A stretch of 36,512 bases of DNA from DATAYF01 sp036272735 (GCA_036272735.1 DATAYF010000243.1:1-36512); one strand, 5' to 3'. Counted from the stretch's first letter, positions 1 through 8,056 are shown. Numbers and translations are program-made. Notes: generated from the sequence alone by a model not told the origin.

Positions 1-102
1 TGAGCACGGAAAGTGCGGAAGACCCAACTTTCGGCATGGTGTCTCGCGCATTTTAGGCCATATACCGGAATGTGTTGACGTATAAAGTCCTCAAGCATTG
101 AG
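1..102. other. window edge, no gene seen
   Basis: No open frame, RNA gene or repeat that I can support lies in this stretch. It is downstream of the PhnD-like gene and its hairpin, so any gene here would begin outside the window. Confidence 0.4.
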
Positions 103-142
103 CTGGTTTGCAGGACAGAGTGTGATCTGCCCTGCAAACCAG
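103..142 (-). terminator. hairpin after the PhnD-like gene
   Basis: Arms 103-114 and 131-142 pair perfectly over 12 bp, and after one mismatch four more pairs close a six-base loop. The hairpin starts directly at the TAA stop of the minus-strand gene (143-145). No U-run follows on the minus strand, so it may work as an RNA 3'-end stabiliser rather than a classic intrinsic terminator. Confidence 0.55.
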
Positions 143-946
143 TTACATCATGTCTGCTGGAAGCTCGTTGAGGTAGTGAGAGAAGGTTTGAACGTCGGCG
201 TAGTAATAGGATCGGAATGCACCATAGACGTCTTTCCAGTCTGGCATCCATGCGAGGAGTTTATCGAGGAGGAGATGGGATATTTTCTCATCCAGATGTT
301 GCCGGATGATCACAATGCCTGGGGGGCACCGATCGAATTGACCGATAATCTTCGTGTCTTCAGCATTCTTCGGCGTGGTTTTCCAAACGTCCTCAAGGAT
401 CATCGTCGCCCGGATATCCTTCGAGACAACGGCGTCTACCCGGTTCTGCCATCCCGGAACCTCCCGAATCTTGAAGAACTCGTTAAGCCTCTTTCCCTGT
501 CGGTTGAGGATAATGGCGGGCGGAAAGTAACTCGATGTACATGACTTGTTCATGTAGCCGTAGTCCGCACCAGCCAGATCTTCAATGCTGTTCGCTGGGT
601 CGTCCTTGCGGACCACAAGCAGCGTGCGCTGGGTCGGCAAACCGGTGAACTTCGAGGTCGCGATGGCCAAGCCGCAGTAGTAGTGGTTTCCCTTCCTGAT
701 CATTACACAGAAATCCGCCCCAGGCACATAGGCCATATCCGGCCTGTGATCGGCGAGCAACTGATCGATATGGACGAGGTCGGTGGATGCTTCGGCGACG
801 ATTCCTGCTTCGGACAGAACCTCGCCCCATGGCTTCTGATGAATAGGAAGGCCAAGGTTCTTATCCAGTACAAACGTAGTCGAGGATCTAACCTCGTCAG
901 TTGGCCTCTGGGCCTGATTCTCATGGGTTGTTTTGGTCTTAGACAC
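143..946 (-). CDS. PhnD-like phosphate/phosphonate-type substrate-binding protein
   Basis: A 267-aa protein resembling the periplasmic-binding fold of the PhnD/PtxB family, which binds phosphonate, phosphite or related oxyanions for an ABC importer. Seen: a central block with VRKDDPANSIEDLAG followed by GYMNKSCTSSYFPP, matching the family's 'resist, DLxGK, xSTSGYxxP' region. The start is GTG at 946, with AAGGAG eight bases upstream. No signal peptide or lipobox is visible, which is odd for an exported binding protein. It may be a cytosolic sensor-like relative, or the export signal may have been lost. No ABC ATPase or permease is in the window; upstream lies transposon debris and downstream the window ends. 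The substrate cannot be told from sequence. Confidence 0.75.
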   Translation of the reverse strand: MSKTKTTHENQAQRPTDEVRSSTTFVLDKNLGLPIHQKPWGEVLSEAGIVAEASTDLVHIDQLLADHRPDMAYVPGADFCVMIRKGNHYYCGLAIATSKFTGLPTQRTLLVVRKDDPANSIEDLAGADYGYMNKSCTSSYFPPAIILNRQGKRLNEFFKIREVPGWQNRVDAVVSKDIRATMILEDVWKTTPKNAEDTKIIGQFDRCPPGIVIIRQHLDEKISHLLLDKLLAWMPDWKDVYGAFRSYYYADVQTFSHYLNELPADMM

Positions 947-975
947 GGCAATCGCTCCTTATGGCACAGACTGAC

Positions 976-999
976 TTTGAATTATATACGTTATTCAAA
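976..999. promoter_or_regulatory. palindromic operator candidate over the PhnD-like promoter
   Basis: Two 7-base arms, TTTGAAT at 976-982 and ATTCAAA at 993-999, are separated by ten bases. The stretch contains a TATAAT-like -10 for the minus-strand gene starting at 946. No convincing -35 is seen, which would fit a promoter that needs an activator or is held by a repressor at this palindrome. Confidence 0.4.
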
Positions 1000-1089
1000 T
1001 CGTACATTCTGTGTCTGTCTAATGGCAAGCACATCTCAATTTGAGGAGGTGATAGAATAAGGCGCGCATTCCGCCACGAGTAAGTCATG

Positions 1090-1420
1090 CGCCAGGGCGC
1101 ACCACTGCGCATGGCTTCGGGATAACGTTTCTGGTACTTGGCTTTAAACGCTGCCAGATTGAGGAACGCATCTTCTTTCTTCTCTTGCTTCCAGATCCCT
1201 GTTAATTCTGCTGTGACCTCTTGCCGCTCACGATGGGGAATGGCGTTGAGTGCATTGCGCTGTTTGTGGACCAGGCACCGCTGGCGTGGGGTTGCCCTAA
1301 ACAAGGAACCGACGGCTGCCAAGAGTCCATCATGCCCATCTGTGATGATCAGATCGATCTCAGCAACTCCCCGATTGCGGAGATCTTGTAGAAACCTGGT
1401 CAAATGATGCTTGATTCTGG
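1090..1420 (-). pseudogene. IS256/mutator-type transposase fragment
   Basis: The frame ending near 939 and opening at 1448 holds an internal piece of an IS256-family (mutator) transposase. ITDGHDGLLAAV carries the second catalytic Asp, followed by RATPRQRCLVHKQRN and then a helical block ending at KRYPEAMRS. Homology stops at both ends: sequence before about residue 15 and after MRS no longer looks like the family. Both the N-terminal first-Asp region and the C-terminal Glu region are therefore missing. No terminal inverted repeats are visible. It is a dead fragment abutting the promoter region of the PhnD-like gene. Confidence 0.7.
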
Positions 1421-1555
1421 TGGACAGGATCTCCCGGAATAAAAACATGCAGTCTGGAACACATGAACCTTGCTCGTATCCCTAAAAAGCTCTAAAATAG
1501 GACCAAAGGAGAAACGATCTGTTTGTAGATGCCTCGTGCGAGAGAAGGGGTGCCC

Positions 1556-2406
1556 ATGCCCAAACAGCGATACGAGCGTCGAGAACCGACGCATGAGTGG
1601 TCGCAGATCCGTCCGTTACTTAAAGATTCAACGCAGATCCACTATGAGATCTTGCGCCCCATCGTGCTTTTCGGGGTGAGTCCTCAAGAGCGTTCAGTGG
1701 AAACGGGCATCTCCAAGACAACGCTTTACGCCAAAGCGAATTTGTTCGATCAGGTTGGCATGGCTTCTTGTTGCCCCCAACTTCGCCGCCAGCGATCCCG
1801 AAGCAGGATAAGCGGACGCTTCCGCCCCCGATGCGCCAGGCCATTGTTGATGCGCACGCAGAGTATCCAGGACTGTCGTTACACAAGATTGCCCGCATCT
1901 GCTATGTACAATTCAATCGCAAGACCTCGCATCACACCAATTAGTTGGTGCTGGCAGACGGACCTTCGCCCTCGCGCACGACGCGGCGGTTTCCCCGCTC
2001 TGCCGGATCTGCGATCTCGGCAGAGCGGGGAAACCGCCGCGTGATCATTCGGTTACACGCTGAAGGGTGGATGCCTCTCTCGATTGCCGAGTACCTGGGC
2101 ACCTCGCGGCAAACCGTTCACACGACCCTCAATCGTTGGGCGGCAGAGCAGTTCGTGGGCCTAGAGGAGAAATCACACGCTCGGCACAAACGCGCCCTCA
2201 AGACGGATCTCAGAGCCATGAATGCGGTGAAGCGCCTCCAGGAGAACCCAGAATTGGGAGCGTACCGTATCTATACGGCGCTGTTGCAGCAAGGGATCAA
2301 CCTTTCTCCGAGTACCTATGGTTGCATTTTGGCCCTCAACAGAAAACTGAATCACCTGCAAATGCCGGTGAAGCGTGGCCGCCCGAAAAAAGAGGAACGT
2401 TTCTCC
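1556..2406 (+). pseudogene. HTH/integrase-type transposase pseudogene (frameshift plus stop)
   Basis: An intact-looking start at ATG 1556, with AAGGGG seven bases upstream, opens an HTH-type transposase N-terminus. Near 1765 the coherent frame shifts by -1 and continues through LHKIARICYVQFNRKTSHH. It then hits TAG at 1942-1944 and resumes in the same frame with VIIRLHAEGWMPLSIAEYLG and GLEEKSHARHK, ending at the linker KRGRPKKEER. The DDE integrase core expected next is absent. A perfect 25-bp inverted repeat sits at 1981-2042 inside the frame. At least three lesions (frameshift, stop, C-terminal truncation) make it non-functional. I compare it with IS481/IS3-like integrases with N-terminal HTH domains, and am unsure of the exact family. 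Confidence 0.65.
1981..2042. repeat. perfect 25-bp inverted repeat
   Basis: Arms 1981-2005 and 2018-2042 are exact reverse complements separated by 12 bases (2006-2017). The repeat lies within the transposase pseudogene, at a place where the surrounding frame looks replaced rather than mutated, which suggests local inverted duplication. Confidence 0.9.
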
Positions 2407-2832
2407 ACAGATATTGGGACAAAGAGTGCGCCTGAGACTCCCTGCGGCGAAAAGCCGAGGGGTGCTCCCGTCGTTCCAACGCTTCCTCATCTGGCGACGA
2501 GGCTCTTGTCGGAGACCGAGAGCATTTCAAGCCGACCAACTCGAACGGGAGAGGACAGGACCGTGAGGAGGCCAGAAGGCCTCCCCAGCCGGCTGGTTGC
2601 TCCTCTTCGTTGCGACGTGCGCCCGCCTCCAGGCGACACCAACGAAGAGAAGAGAGAGGTTCTCCTGCCATGCATCTTTTCACCGTATGGACGTATGGAG
2701 CCTTGTTAGAACAAAGGTACCATACACGACTCTTCCTGTCAAGGGGTTTCTGCGCCTGCCGGCGGCGCGGCTTCCATCCCCCTGCATGCATGCAGGGACC
2801 TTCCGCCGCGAATGGTAAGATAGTCAGGAGGG
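2407..2832. other. non-coding transposon debris
   Basis: About 430 bp with no gene I can support. Open frames exist on both strands but are short, overlap one another and show no recognisable motif. The stretch holds a 10-bp inverted repeat (2603-2612 with 2640-2649) and an 18-bp palindrome (2780-2797). It probably represents decayed ends of the neighbouring element. Confidence 0.5.
2780..2797. repeat. 18-bp perfect palindrome with TGCATGCATGCA core
   Basis: The 18 bases are an exact palindrome. The same 12-base core TGCATGCATGCA recurs at 18271-18282 in front of the LysM-CHAP gene. Confidence 0.85.
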
Positions 2833-2847
2833 TTAGCTGCCCTCCTG
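2825..2847 (-). terminator. hairpin overlapping the stop of the SbcD-like gene
   Basis: Arms 2825-2832 and 2840-2847 pair over 8 GC-rich bases around a 7-base loop that contains the TAA stop (2833-2835). Only a weak U-containing stretch follows on the minus strand. Confidence 0.5.
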
Positions 2848-4197
2848 CGTCACCGGCATTGTTGGTGCATGTACCAATAATGTTTCACGTTTCTCGCGTA
2901 AAAATTGCGCAATCTGTTCGGGATCTTCGTCATCAAGTGCTCGCTGCTTCAGGTCGGACAACACCGCGCTCCACTGCTCTTTGGTGGGCAGGTAGCGATC
3001 ATCGATGCCGACGATAAGCTGCTCGAAGACGCGGCGTTCAAGCTCGTGCCACTGCGAGCGGTCTCGACCATCGATCCCCCCATCGTCGGGAATGTAGTCG
3101 CGGTCGTTTGTGTGGTTCTCGATGCGCACGTAGAGTGGCTGGAAATGGCTGTGCACCATCTCTTCCATCCGTTGCTGATCCAGCGTTCCTGCGTCGAAAC
3201 CGAGCGTACCGACCAGGTAAATTTGCACGACCGGGGGGGCATCGTCCTGGTGCTTTACCCCTTCGCGGCGACAATAATCGTCGAGGCGCGCGTACAGGGT
3301 ATCGGCGTCGGTCAGGCCATCCACGCGCAGATCGTGGCGCACGTAGGGCCTGCGACGACTTTTCAGGTGCACGGCGTGATGAACCTGCTCTTTGCGTTCA
3401 GGATCGATTATGCTTTCTGGTTGCTCGGTATCGATCTCGACGTAGTAGTAGCCACGATCATCCCACTGCGATTCTTCGGCGCTACAGGTTTCAGTTGAGC
3501 CAGGATTATAGATCCAGCCATCAAATTCGTAGGGTTTGTGCACGTGGCCAAGCGCAAGGTAGTCGATATAGGGATGTAGCGCCTCGAACTGTCCCCTGGT
3601 GGGCAGACCTTGTAGGCGCGGTACCTGTCCATCGATGCCGGTGTGCATTGCCAGCAGGCGATATTCTACGCCGCTGGCCGCCTCTTGCTCACGCGTTGCT
3701 GCCAGCGCCTGTACCATGCCTTCCATGCTATGCCCAATCGCGGCCCCTTGCCAGGGCAGGCCATATACTCGTAGATGCCCGGCAAGCAGATTGACGTACG
3801 CTCCTCTCATAGTGGACGGTTGCCAGGGGGTCAATTCGGGAGCGCCATTGTGCATAATTGGGTTTAGCAGCGTGATGTAGTCCTGGTAGCATAAGAATTG
3901 GAGCCAGGAAAGCCCATCGCGGTAGTAGCTGCGGTCGTGGTTGCCCTCGATGGCCAGCACTGGAATAGCGCGCTCCTTCAATTTTTTCAAACCTTCGATG
4001 GCATGGATCAAGGTCTGGGCATCGATAGCACGCTTGTTGAAGAGATCACCGGCAATCACAAGAAAATCAACGTTGCGTCGTAAGGCTTCGTCGATGATAT
4101 CCCAGAAAGCGCGGCTGAAATCGTTGAAGCGTTCACGCACACCGTATTGTTCGTAGCCCAGGTGTACGTCCGCGATATGCATAAAAGAAGCGCGCAT
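2833..4197 (-). CDS. SbcD/Mre11-type DNA repair exonuclease
   Basis: A 454-aa metallophosphoesterase of the SbcD/Mre11 nuclease family, which processes DNA ends and hairpins, normally with the SMC-like ATPase SbcC/Rad50. Seen in order: motif I with D10 and H12 (ADVHLG), motif II AGDLFNKR (D51), motif III GNHD (85-88), H185 in AMHTGID and GHVH (217-220). The metal site is therefore complete. Roughly residues 250-454 form the capping and partner-binding region, which I cannot subdivide. The ATG at 4197 has GGAG eight bases upstream. It follows the small membrane protein gene by 25 bp on the same strand, so the two are probably co-transcribed. No sbcC/rad50 is in the window, so the partner must be elsewhere. 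Confidence 0.88.
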   Translation of the reverse strand: MRASFMHIADVHLGYEQYGVRERFNDFSRAFWDIIDEALRRNVDFLVIAGDLFNKRAIDAQTLIHAIEGLKKLKERAIPVLAIEGNHDRSYYRDGLSWLQFLCYQDYITLLNPIMHNGAPELTPWQPSTMRGAYVNLLAGHLRVYGLPWQGAAIGHSMEGMVQALAATREQEAASGVEYRLLAMHTGIDGQVPRLQGLPTRGQFEALHPYIDYLALGHVHKPYEFDGWIYNPGSTETCSAEESQWDDRGYYYVEIDTEQPESIIDPERKEQVHHAVHLKSRRRPYVRHDLRVDGLTDADTLYARLDDYCRREGVKHQDDAPPVVQIYLVGTLGFDAGTLDQQRMEEMVHSHFQPLYVRIENHTNDRDYIPDDGGIDGRDRSQWHELERRVFEQLIVGIDDRYLPTKEQWSAVLSDLKQRALDDEDPEQIAQFLREKRETLLVHAPTMPVTQEGS

Positions 4198-4222
4198 CAG
4201 GTGAACTCCATCTCATTGGTAT

Positions 4223-4618
4223 TTATTGTGCTGGTCCGGTCATGAAGGCGCGCACACCAGCGGCCAGTAGGACGAGCGCGGCGATGCTAAAAATGAGCAT
4301 ATCGCGGCGTGGCTTCTGCCCGCCCGTCGCGTAGGTTACAGCAACCGGTATACCCAGGGCCACAATCGCCCCATAGACATAATGTAAGTAGTAGAGATCC
4401 GTGCCGGTGCCCGGCTTGAGACCAAGAGTGACCAGGGTAATACCCAGTAGCGCCTGTATGCCAGCCAACGCGGCGGCCACGATCAGCAAAATGCGCCAGG
4501 CCTTTTGCACCTCCATTTTGCGAAAATAGAGGAAGAGGCCCCACACGCCGGTGACGGCTGCCGCAACCAGCACCAGGTAGACGTTATAAGAATGCAATAA
4601 TAGCACAAAATCGGTCAA
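4223..4618 (-). CDS. small four-helix membrane protein, unknown function
   Basis: A 131-aa protein with four predicted membrane helices: roughly residues 4-27, 38-58, 71-94 and 104-122 by hydrophobicity. Short charged loops separate them (FRKMEVQKAW after helix 1, GGQKPRR before helix 4). I do not recognise a named family. Start choice: TTG at 4618 has a strong GAGGAG seven bases upstream. The frame is open further upstream, but that part overlaps a -35/-10 pair at 4650-4678, so a longer protein is unlikely. It leads the SbcD-like gene by 25 bp and probably shares its message. A role for it in DNA repair should not be assumed from this alone. Confidence 0.7.
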   Translation of the reverse strand: MTDFVLLLHSYNVYLVLVAAAVTGVWGLFLYFRKMEVQKAWRILLIVAAALAGIQALLGITLVTLGLKPGTGTDLYYLHYVYGAIVALGIPVAVTYATGGQKPRRDMLIFSIAALVLLAAGVRAFMTGPAQ

Positions 4619-4649
4619 AGCGATGCTCCTCGTATAATTTACTGATGGT

Positions 4650-4678
4650 AATATAGCGCGTGCGGGGGTAAATTGCAA
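4650..4678 (-). promoter_or_regulatory. promoter of the membrane protein - sbcD unit
   Basis: On the minus strand TTGCAA (4673-4678) and TATATT (4650-4655) are spaced by 17 bases. The -10 ends about 30 bases before the TTG start at 4618, leaving room for the GAGGAG site. Confidence 0.65.
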
Positions 4679-4735
4679 TTATTGAAATGGATGGTTGAGG
4701 CGGCGAAGCCGCCTCAACCATCCATTTCAATAATT
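4677..4735. terminator. 28-bp perfect hairpin at the end of galU
   Basis: Arms 4677-4704 and 4708-4735 pair without a mismatch around a 3-base loop. The right arm overlaps the TAA stop of galU (4734-4736). The hairpin lies between galU and the promoter of the next minus-strand unit, whose -35 it touches. Stem length far exceeds that of a usual intrinsic terminator. Confidence 0.75.
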
Positions 4736-5606
4736 AATTTTCTTCCTGCAATACCTGGCGCATGTAGTCGCGCAAAGCAGGTGCGAGGTCATCACGTTTC
4801 AGTGCGTAACTGATTGAAGCTGTCAACAAACCGAGCGGGGTTCCGGTATCGTAGCGTATACCTTGAAAGCGTAAGCCATAGCAGTGACCGGCGTCTGCTT
4901 GTTTCAATAGGGCGTCGGTCAATTGGATCTCGTTGCCGCGTCCGGGCGGGGTCTGCTCCAAAATAGTGAAAATATCGGGAGTCAAAATGTAGCAGCCGTC
5001 CACGGCGAGATTAGATGGAGCCTCTTCTGGCGCGGGTTTTTCCACCAGGTGATTGACCTTGACCGTATCAGCGCTGAGGTTGTCAACGGCGGCGATACCA
5101 TACGAAGAGACCTGGTCTGCGGCGCACTCGAAGAGCGAGAGCACCGAGCTACCGTACTGCTCATAAATTTCGATCATGCGTGGCAAATTGGGCGTTTCAG
5201 GATCAAATAAATTATCGCCCAGCATGACCGCGAACGGCTCATCGCCCACGAGCTGTTTGGCGCACAAAACGGCGTGGCCCAGTCCGAGTGGCTCGGACTG
5301 GCGTACAAAAGCAAAGGAGGCCAGGCGATCAATCCGCCGCACCTCTTCAAGCTCCTTCAACTTGCCTTTTTGTTCCAACATCTGCTCTAATTCAGGGAAG
5401 GAATCGAAATGATCTTCGATGCTGCGTTTACTGCGGCTGGTGACTAAAATAACCTCTTCAATGCCAGCAGCGACCGCCGATTCGATGATATATTGCAATG
5501 CTGGTTTATCAACTAGGGGAAGCATCTCTTTGGGTATTACCTTTGATGCTGGTAGTACGCGTGTACCTAGACCTGCTACCGGCAATACCGCTTTGCGAAT
5601 ACGCAT
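4734..5606 (-). CDS. galU: UTP-glucose-1-phosphate uridylyltransferase
   Basis: A 290-aa nucleotidyltransferase making UDP-glucose from UTP and glucose-1-phosphate in the cytosol, for glycolipid and polysaccharide synthesis. Seen: the N-terminal signature LPVAGLGTRVLPASKVIPKEM with the GLGTR loop (12-16) and Lys26 in PKEMLP, then MLGDNLF for the metal-binding Asp and VEKP as in the GalU family. Length is typical (about 290-300). The ATG at 5606 has GGAGGA three bases upstream. It ends in a 28-bp hairpin and looks monocistronic. UDP-glucose could feed the glycan system implied by the gene at 33300, but the two are not linked. Confidence 0.93.
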   Translation of the reverse strand: MRIRKAVLPVAGLGTRVLPASKVIPKEMLPLVDKPALQYIIESAVAAGIEEVILVTSRSKRSIEDHFDSFPELEQMLEQKGKLKELEEVRRIDRLASFAFVRQSEPLGLGHAVLCAKQLVGDEPFAVMLGDNLFDPETPNLPRMIEIYEQYGSSVLSLFECAADQVSSYGIAAVDNLSADTVKVNHLVEKPAPEEAPSNLAVDGCYILTPDIFTILEQTPPGRGNEIQLTDALLKQADAGHCYGLRFQGIRYDTGTPLGLLTASISYALKRDDLAPALRDYMRQVLQEEN

Positions 5607-5712
5607 CTGTCCTCCAATTTATGTGAAATAACGTGAAAAAATACTAGCGTCTGCAGTACTACTAGTAACAACGCGCGTCACGCTATTTTCGTGGCTAGCT
5701 ATACCATTTCAC

Positions 5713-6567
5713 CTAGCCCTTGCGTTTCCAGAGCAAACAGGTGAAATCTATCTCTGTTTGTAGTGTATTCATTTCCCTAAGCGCCTGGCGCGTCTCGTCG
5801 GACAAGTGCCAAAAATTCGGCGTCATCATGACCAGACGAGAAATTTCCGCGCCCACTAGGTGTAACGAATAGTGCACCTGGATGGTTGACAACAGCGTGA
5901 ACCGTGCGGCAAGTTGGTCCTGCACGTGTTGCTGTTTGCCCTCTTCGATCTGCAACAGCGGCAGTTGCTGGCGTAATTGCAGCAAGTGGCGCGGACCGGG
6001 TATCACCACCACCACTACGCCGCCCGGAACGAGCACGCGGGCGAACTCTGCTACGTTGCGTGGTGCAAAAATATCGAGTAGCACATCCACCGTTTGAGTG
6101 CCCAACACGAGCCGTTCTTTCAGATCGGCCACCACAAAACCTGCCGCCTGGTAGCGTTTAGCCGCCATACGTATCGCGTCTTTGGAAATGTCCAGGCCAA
6201 GGTACTCGCCGGGCCAGGAGGTGTCGTCGTGCTCCATAAGTCGACCCAGATAATATCCCTCACCACACCCGGCATCGAGCACACGGGCTGGCCTGGCTGC
6301 GCTAAACAAGTGTTGTTTGCTTGCCAGGTAGGTATGCACCAGGCGCTGTATCTCATTCGCAAGCGGAAGGTAGTGGCCCTGCTCCAAGAATTGGCGACGC
6401 GCGACCAGCATGTCTCTGGTGTCGCCCGTAGACTTCTTCAGCAGCAGGTTGACATAGCCTTCTCTGGCGATATCGAACGAGTGGGCGTGGGGACAGACAA
6501 GCGTGTTGCCTGCCTGGGTGCACTGTTCACCACAAACGGGGCAATTTAGTAGCTGTGTTGGTACCAT
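5713..6567 (-). CDS. rlmA: 23S rRNA (guanine-N1)-methyltransferase, RlmA type
   Basis: A 284-aa SAM-dependent methyltransferase resembling RlmA(I)/RlmA(II), which methylates G745 or G748 in helix 35 of 23S rRNA. Seen: an N-terminal zinc site with C9, C12, C25 and H29 in CPVCG...CPHAHSFD, the family hallmark. GYVNLL and a GDTRDM segment follow, then the SAM-binding motif VLDAGCGEGYYLG (about 96-108). Length fits the family. Whether it targets G745 or G748 (the latter linked to tylosin resistance as TlrB) cannot be decided here. The ATG at 6567 follows a strong extended -10 by only ten bases, so the message may be nearly leaderless. It diverges from the FAD oxidoreductase gene at 6693. Confidence 0.88.
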   Translation of the reverse strand: MVPTQLLNCPVCGEQCTQAGNTLVCPHAHSFDIAREGYVNLLLKKSTGDTRDMLVARRQFLEQGHYLPLANEIQRLVHTYLASKQHLFSAARPARVLDAGCGEGYYLGRLMEHDDTSWPGEYLGLDISKDAIRMAAKRYQAAGFVVADLKERLVLGTQTVDVLLDIFAPRNVAEFARVLVPGGVVVVVIPGPRHLLQLRQQLPLLQIEEGKQQHVQDQLAARFTLLSTIQVHYSLHLVGAEISRLVMMTPNFWHLSDETRQALREMNTLQTEIDFTCLLWKRKG

Positions 6568-6577
6568 TGTATCGCGT

Positions 6578-6585
6578 ATTATATC
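6578..6585 (-). promoter_or_regulatory. extended -10 promoter of rlmA
   Basis: On the minus strand TATAAT (6578-6583) is preceded by TGA, an extended -10 pattern, with no good -35. The start codon begins ten bases downstream, giving a leader of perhaps three or four bases. Confidence 0.55.
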
Positions 6586-6639
6586 ATGTTCTGCGTGATG
6601 ACGCCACCAGGACCAGGAGCCGTTGCTCTGCTACCGTTG

Positions 6640-6669
6640 TTGCCAGGCATGTACCTTTGATGTTAGGAT
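6640..6669 (+). promoter_or_regulatory. promoter candidate of the FAD oxidoreductase gene
   Basis: TTGCCA (6640-6645) and TAGGAT (6664-6669) are spaced by 18 bases, ending 23 bases before the ATG at 6693. Confidence 0.4.
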
Positions 6670-6692
6670 ACGTAACATACCGAGAAAAGGGA

Positions 6693-8015
6693 ATGGGCAA
6701 ATATATGGAGTACGCGGTGCTTGGTGGGGGCGCGTTAGGGCTGATGGCAGCCTGCCGCTTGACGCAGGCCGGGCAAGAGGTGACCGTTATCGAACAAGAG
6801 CCGCTGGCGGGTGGTCTGGCGGCCGGTTTTCAAATTGGCGATGCCTGGCTCGAAAAGTTCTATCACCATATTTTTCGTTCCGATACCACGATGATTGGCG
6901 CCATCAATGAATTGGGCCTGGGGGATCGCCTGGAATGGCATCGTCCGCGCACGGTCAGCCTGGTCGATGGTGCGCTACAGCAACTGGATTCGCCTCTTAC
7001 CTTGTTGCGCTTCAAGCCCTGGCGTATCGACGAACGTCTGCGTACGGGCGCTGTCCTGGCTTTCCTGAAAGTGGTGCCGCCCGCACTGCTTGAGGGGCAG
7101 ACTGCCGATCCCTGGCTGGACCGCTGGATGGGGAGGCGTGCCTATAGTACGCTATTTGAGCCACTGTTGCGCGGCAAATTTGGTGACCTCTATCAACAGA
7201 TATCGCTCCCCTGGTTCTGGGCCAGACTACATGATCGCACCACACAACTTGGCTACATGCGTGGCGGCTTCCAGCAATTTTATGAGCGGTTGGTCGAATG
7301 CATTGAGCAGGCCAGTGGTCGTGTGCGACTGGGCACGCGGGTTGAAAAGGTGGAGCAGCAAGCGGATGGTCGTTGGTGCATCGAGAGTAGTGGGGGAAGC
7401 TTGCATGTGGATCGCGTCATTTCGACCTTGCCCACACGGCTCACCTGCCGATTGATCCCGGCCTTGCCGGAAACCTATCGAGCACAGTACGATTGGGGCC
7501 AGGCGTATGGGGCACACTGTCTGATTGTCGCGCTTGATCGCCAGCTTACCGATAGCTACTGGATCAATATGTGCGACGCGGGCTACCCGTTCACCAGCCT
7601 GGTGGAGCATACCAACTTGCGCGCACCCTCCGAGTATGGTGGACGCCACCTGCTCTATTTTGGCAATTACCGGCCCATGCATGATCCGCTCTTTAGTAAA
7701 AGCAAAGCAGAGGTGCTGCAGGAATTTCTGCCGCACGTGAAGCGCATCGTCCCCATGTTCAGTCCAGATTGGGTCACGGAGAGCTGGATGAGTGCAGCGG
7801 CCTACGCGCAACCTATCGTCACAACCGATTATCGCCAGCATATCCCGCCGCTACACACGCCGCTGGCGAACCTGTGGGTGGCGAACATGTTCCAGGTGTA
7901 TCCGCACGACCGTGGACAAAATTATTCGCTGGCCCTGGCCGACACGCTCATCGAGCAGTTGCATCCAGCACGCACGAACAAATTTATGGGCAAAAATACG
8001 TTACCGAAAAATTGA
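6693..8015 (+). CDS. FAD-dependent amine-oxidase-like oxidoreductase
   Basis: A 440-aa flavoprotein of the amine oxidase / protoporphyrinogen oxidase-like superfamily. Seen: an N-terminal Rossmann motif AVLGGGALGLMAACRL with the dinucleotide-binding glycines, then VTVIEQEPLAGG for the ribose-contacting acidic residue. The GHH-like KFYHHIF segment follows, with GRVRLGTRVEKVE in mid-protein and a closing region ending near RGQNYSLALADTLIEQL. Relatives often sit in sugar or lipid modification clusters (NAD(P)-binding FAD proteins such as those near UDP-galactopyranose mutase), but no substrate is deducible. I chose ATG 6693; ATG 6705 is also possible, as the purine-rich GAGAAAAGGGA lies close to the first. 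It ends 13 bp before the 5S promoter. Confidence 0.8.
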   Translation: MGKYMEYAVLGGGALGLMAACRLTQAGQEVTVIEQEPLAGGLAAGFQIGDAWLEKFYHHIFRSDTTMIGAINELGLGDRLEWHRPRTVSLVDGALQQLDSPLTLLRFKPWRIDERLRTGAVLAFLKVVPPALLEGQTADPWLDRWMGRRAYSTLFEPLLRGKFGDLYQQISLPWFWARLHDRTTQLGYMRGGFQQFYERLVECIEQASGRVRLGTRVEKVEQQADGRWCIESSGGSLHVDRVISTLPTRLTCRLIPALPETYRAQYDWGQAYGAHCLIVALDRQLTDSYWINMCDAGYPFTSLVEHTNLRAPSEYGGRHLLYFGNYRPMHDPLFSKSKAEVLQEFLPHVKRIVPMFSPDWVTESWMSAAAYAQPIVTTDYRQHIPPLHTPLANLWVANMFQVYPHDRGQNYSLALADTLIEQLHPARTNKFMGKNTLPKN

Positions 8016-8027
8016 TCAAAAAAAGTG

Positions 8028-8056
8028 TTGACATCGTTAGATGGCTGTGTTATTAT
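8028..8056 (+). promoter_or_regulatory. near-consensus promoter of 5S rRNA
   Basis: TTGACA (8028-8033) and TATTAT (8051-8056) are spaced by exactly 17 bases. Transcription should begin near 8063, about 30 bases before the mature 5S. Confidence 0.85.
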
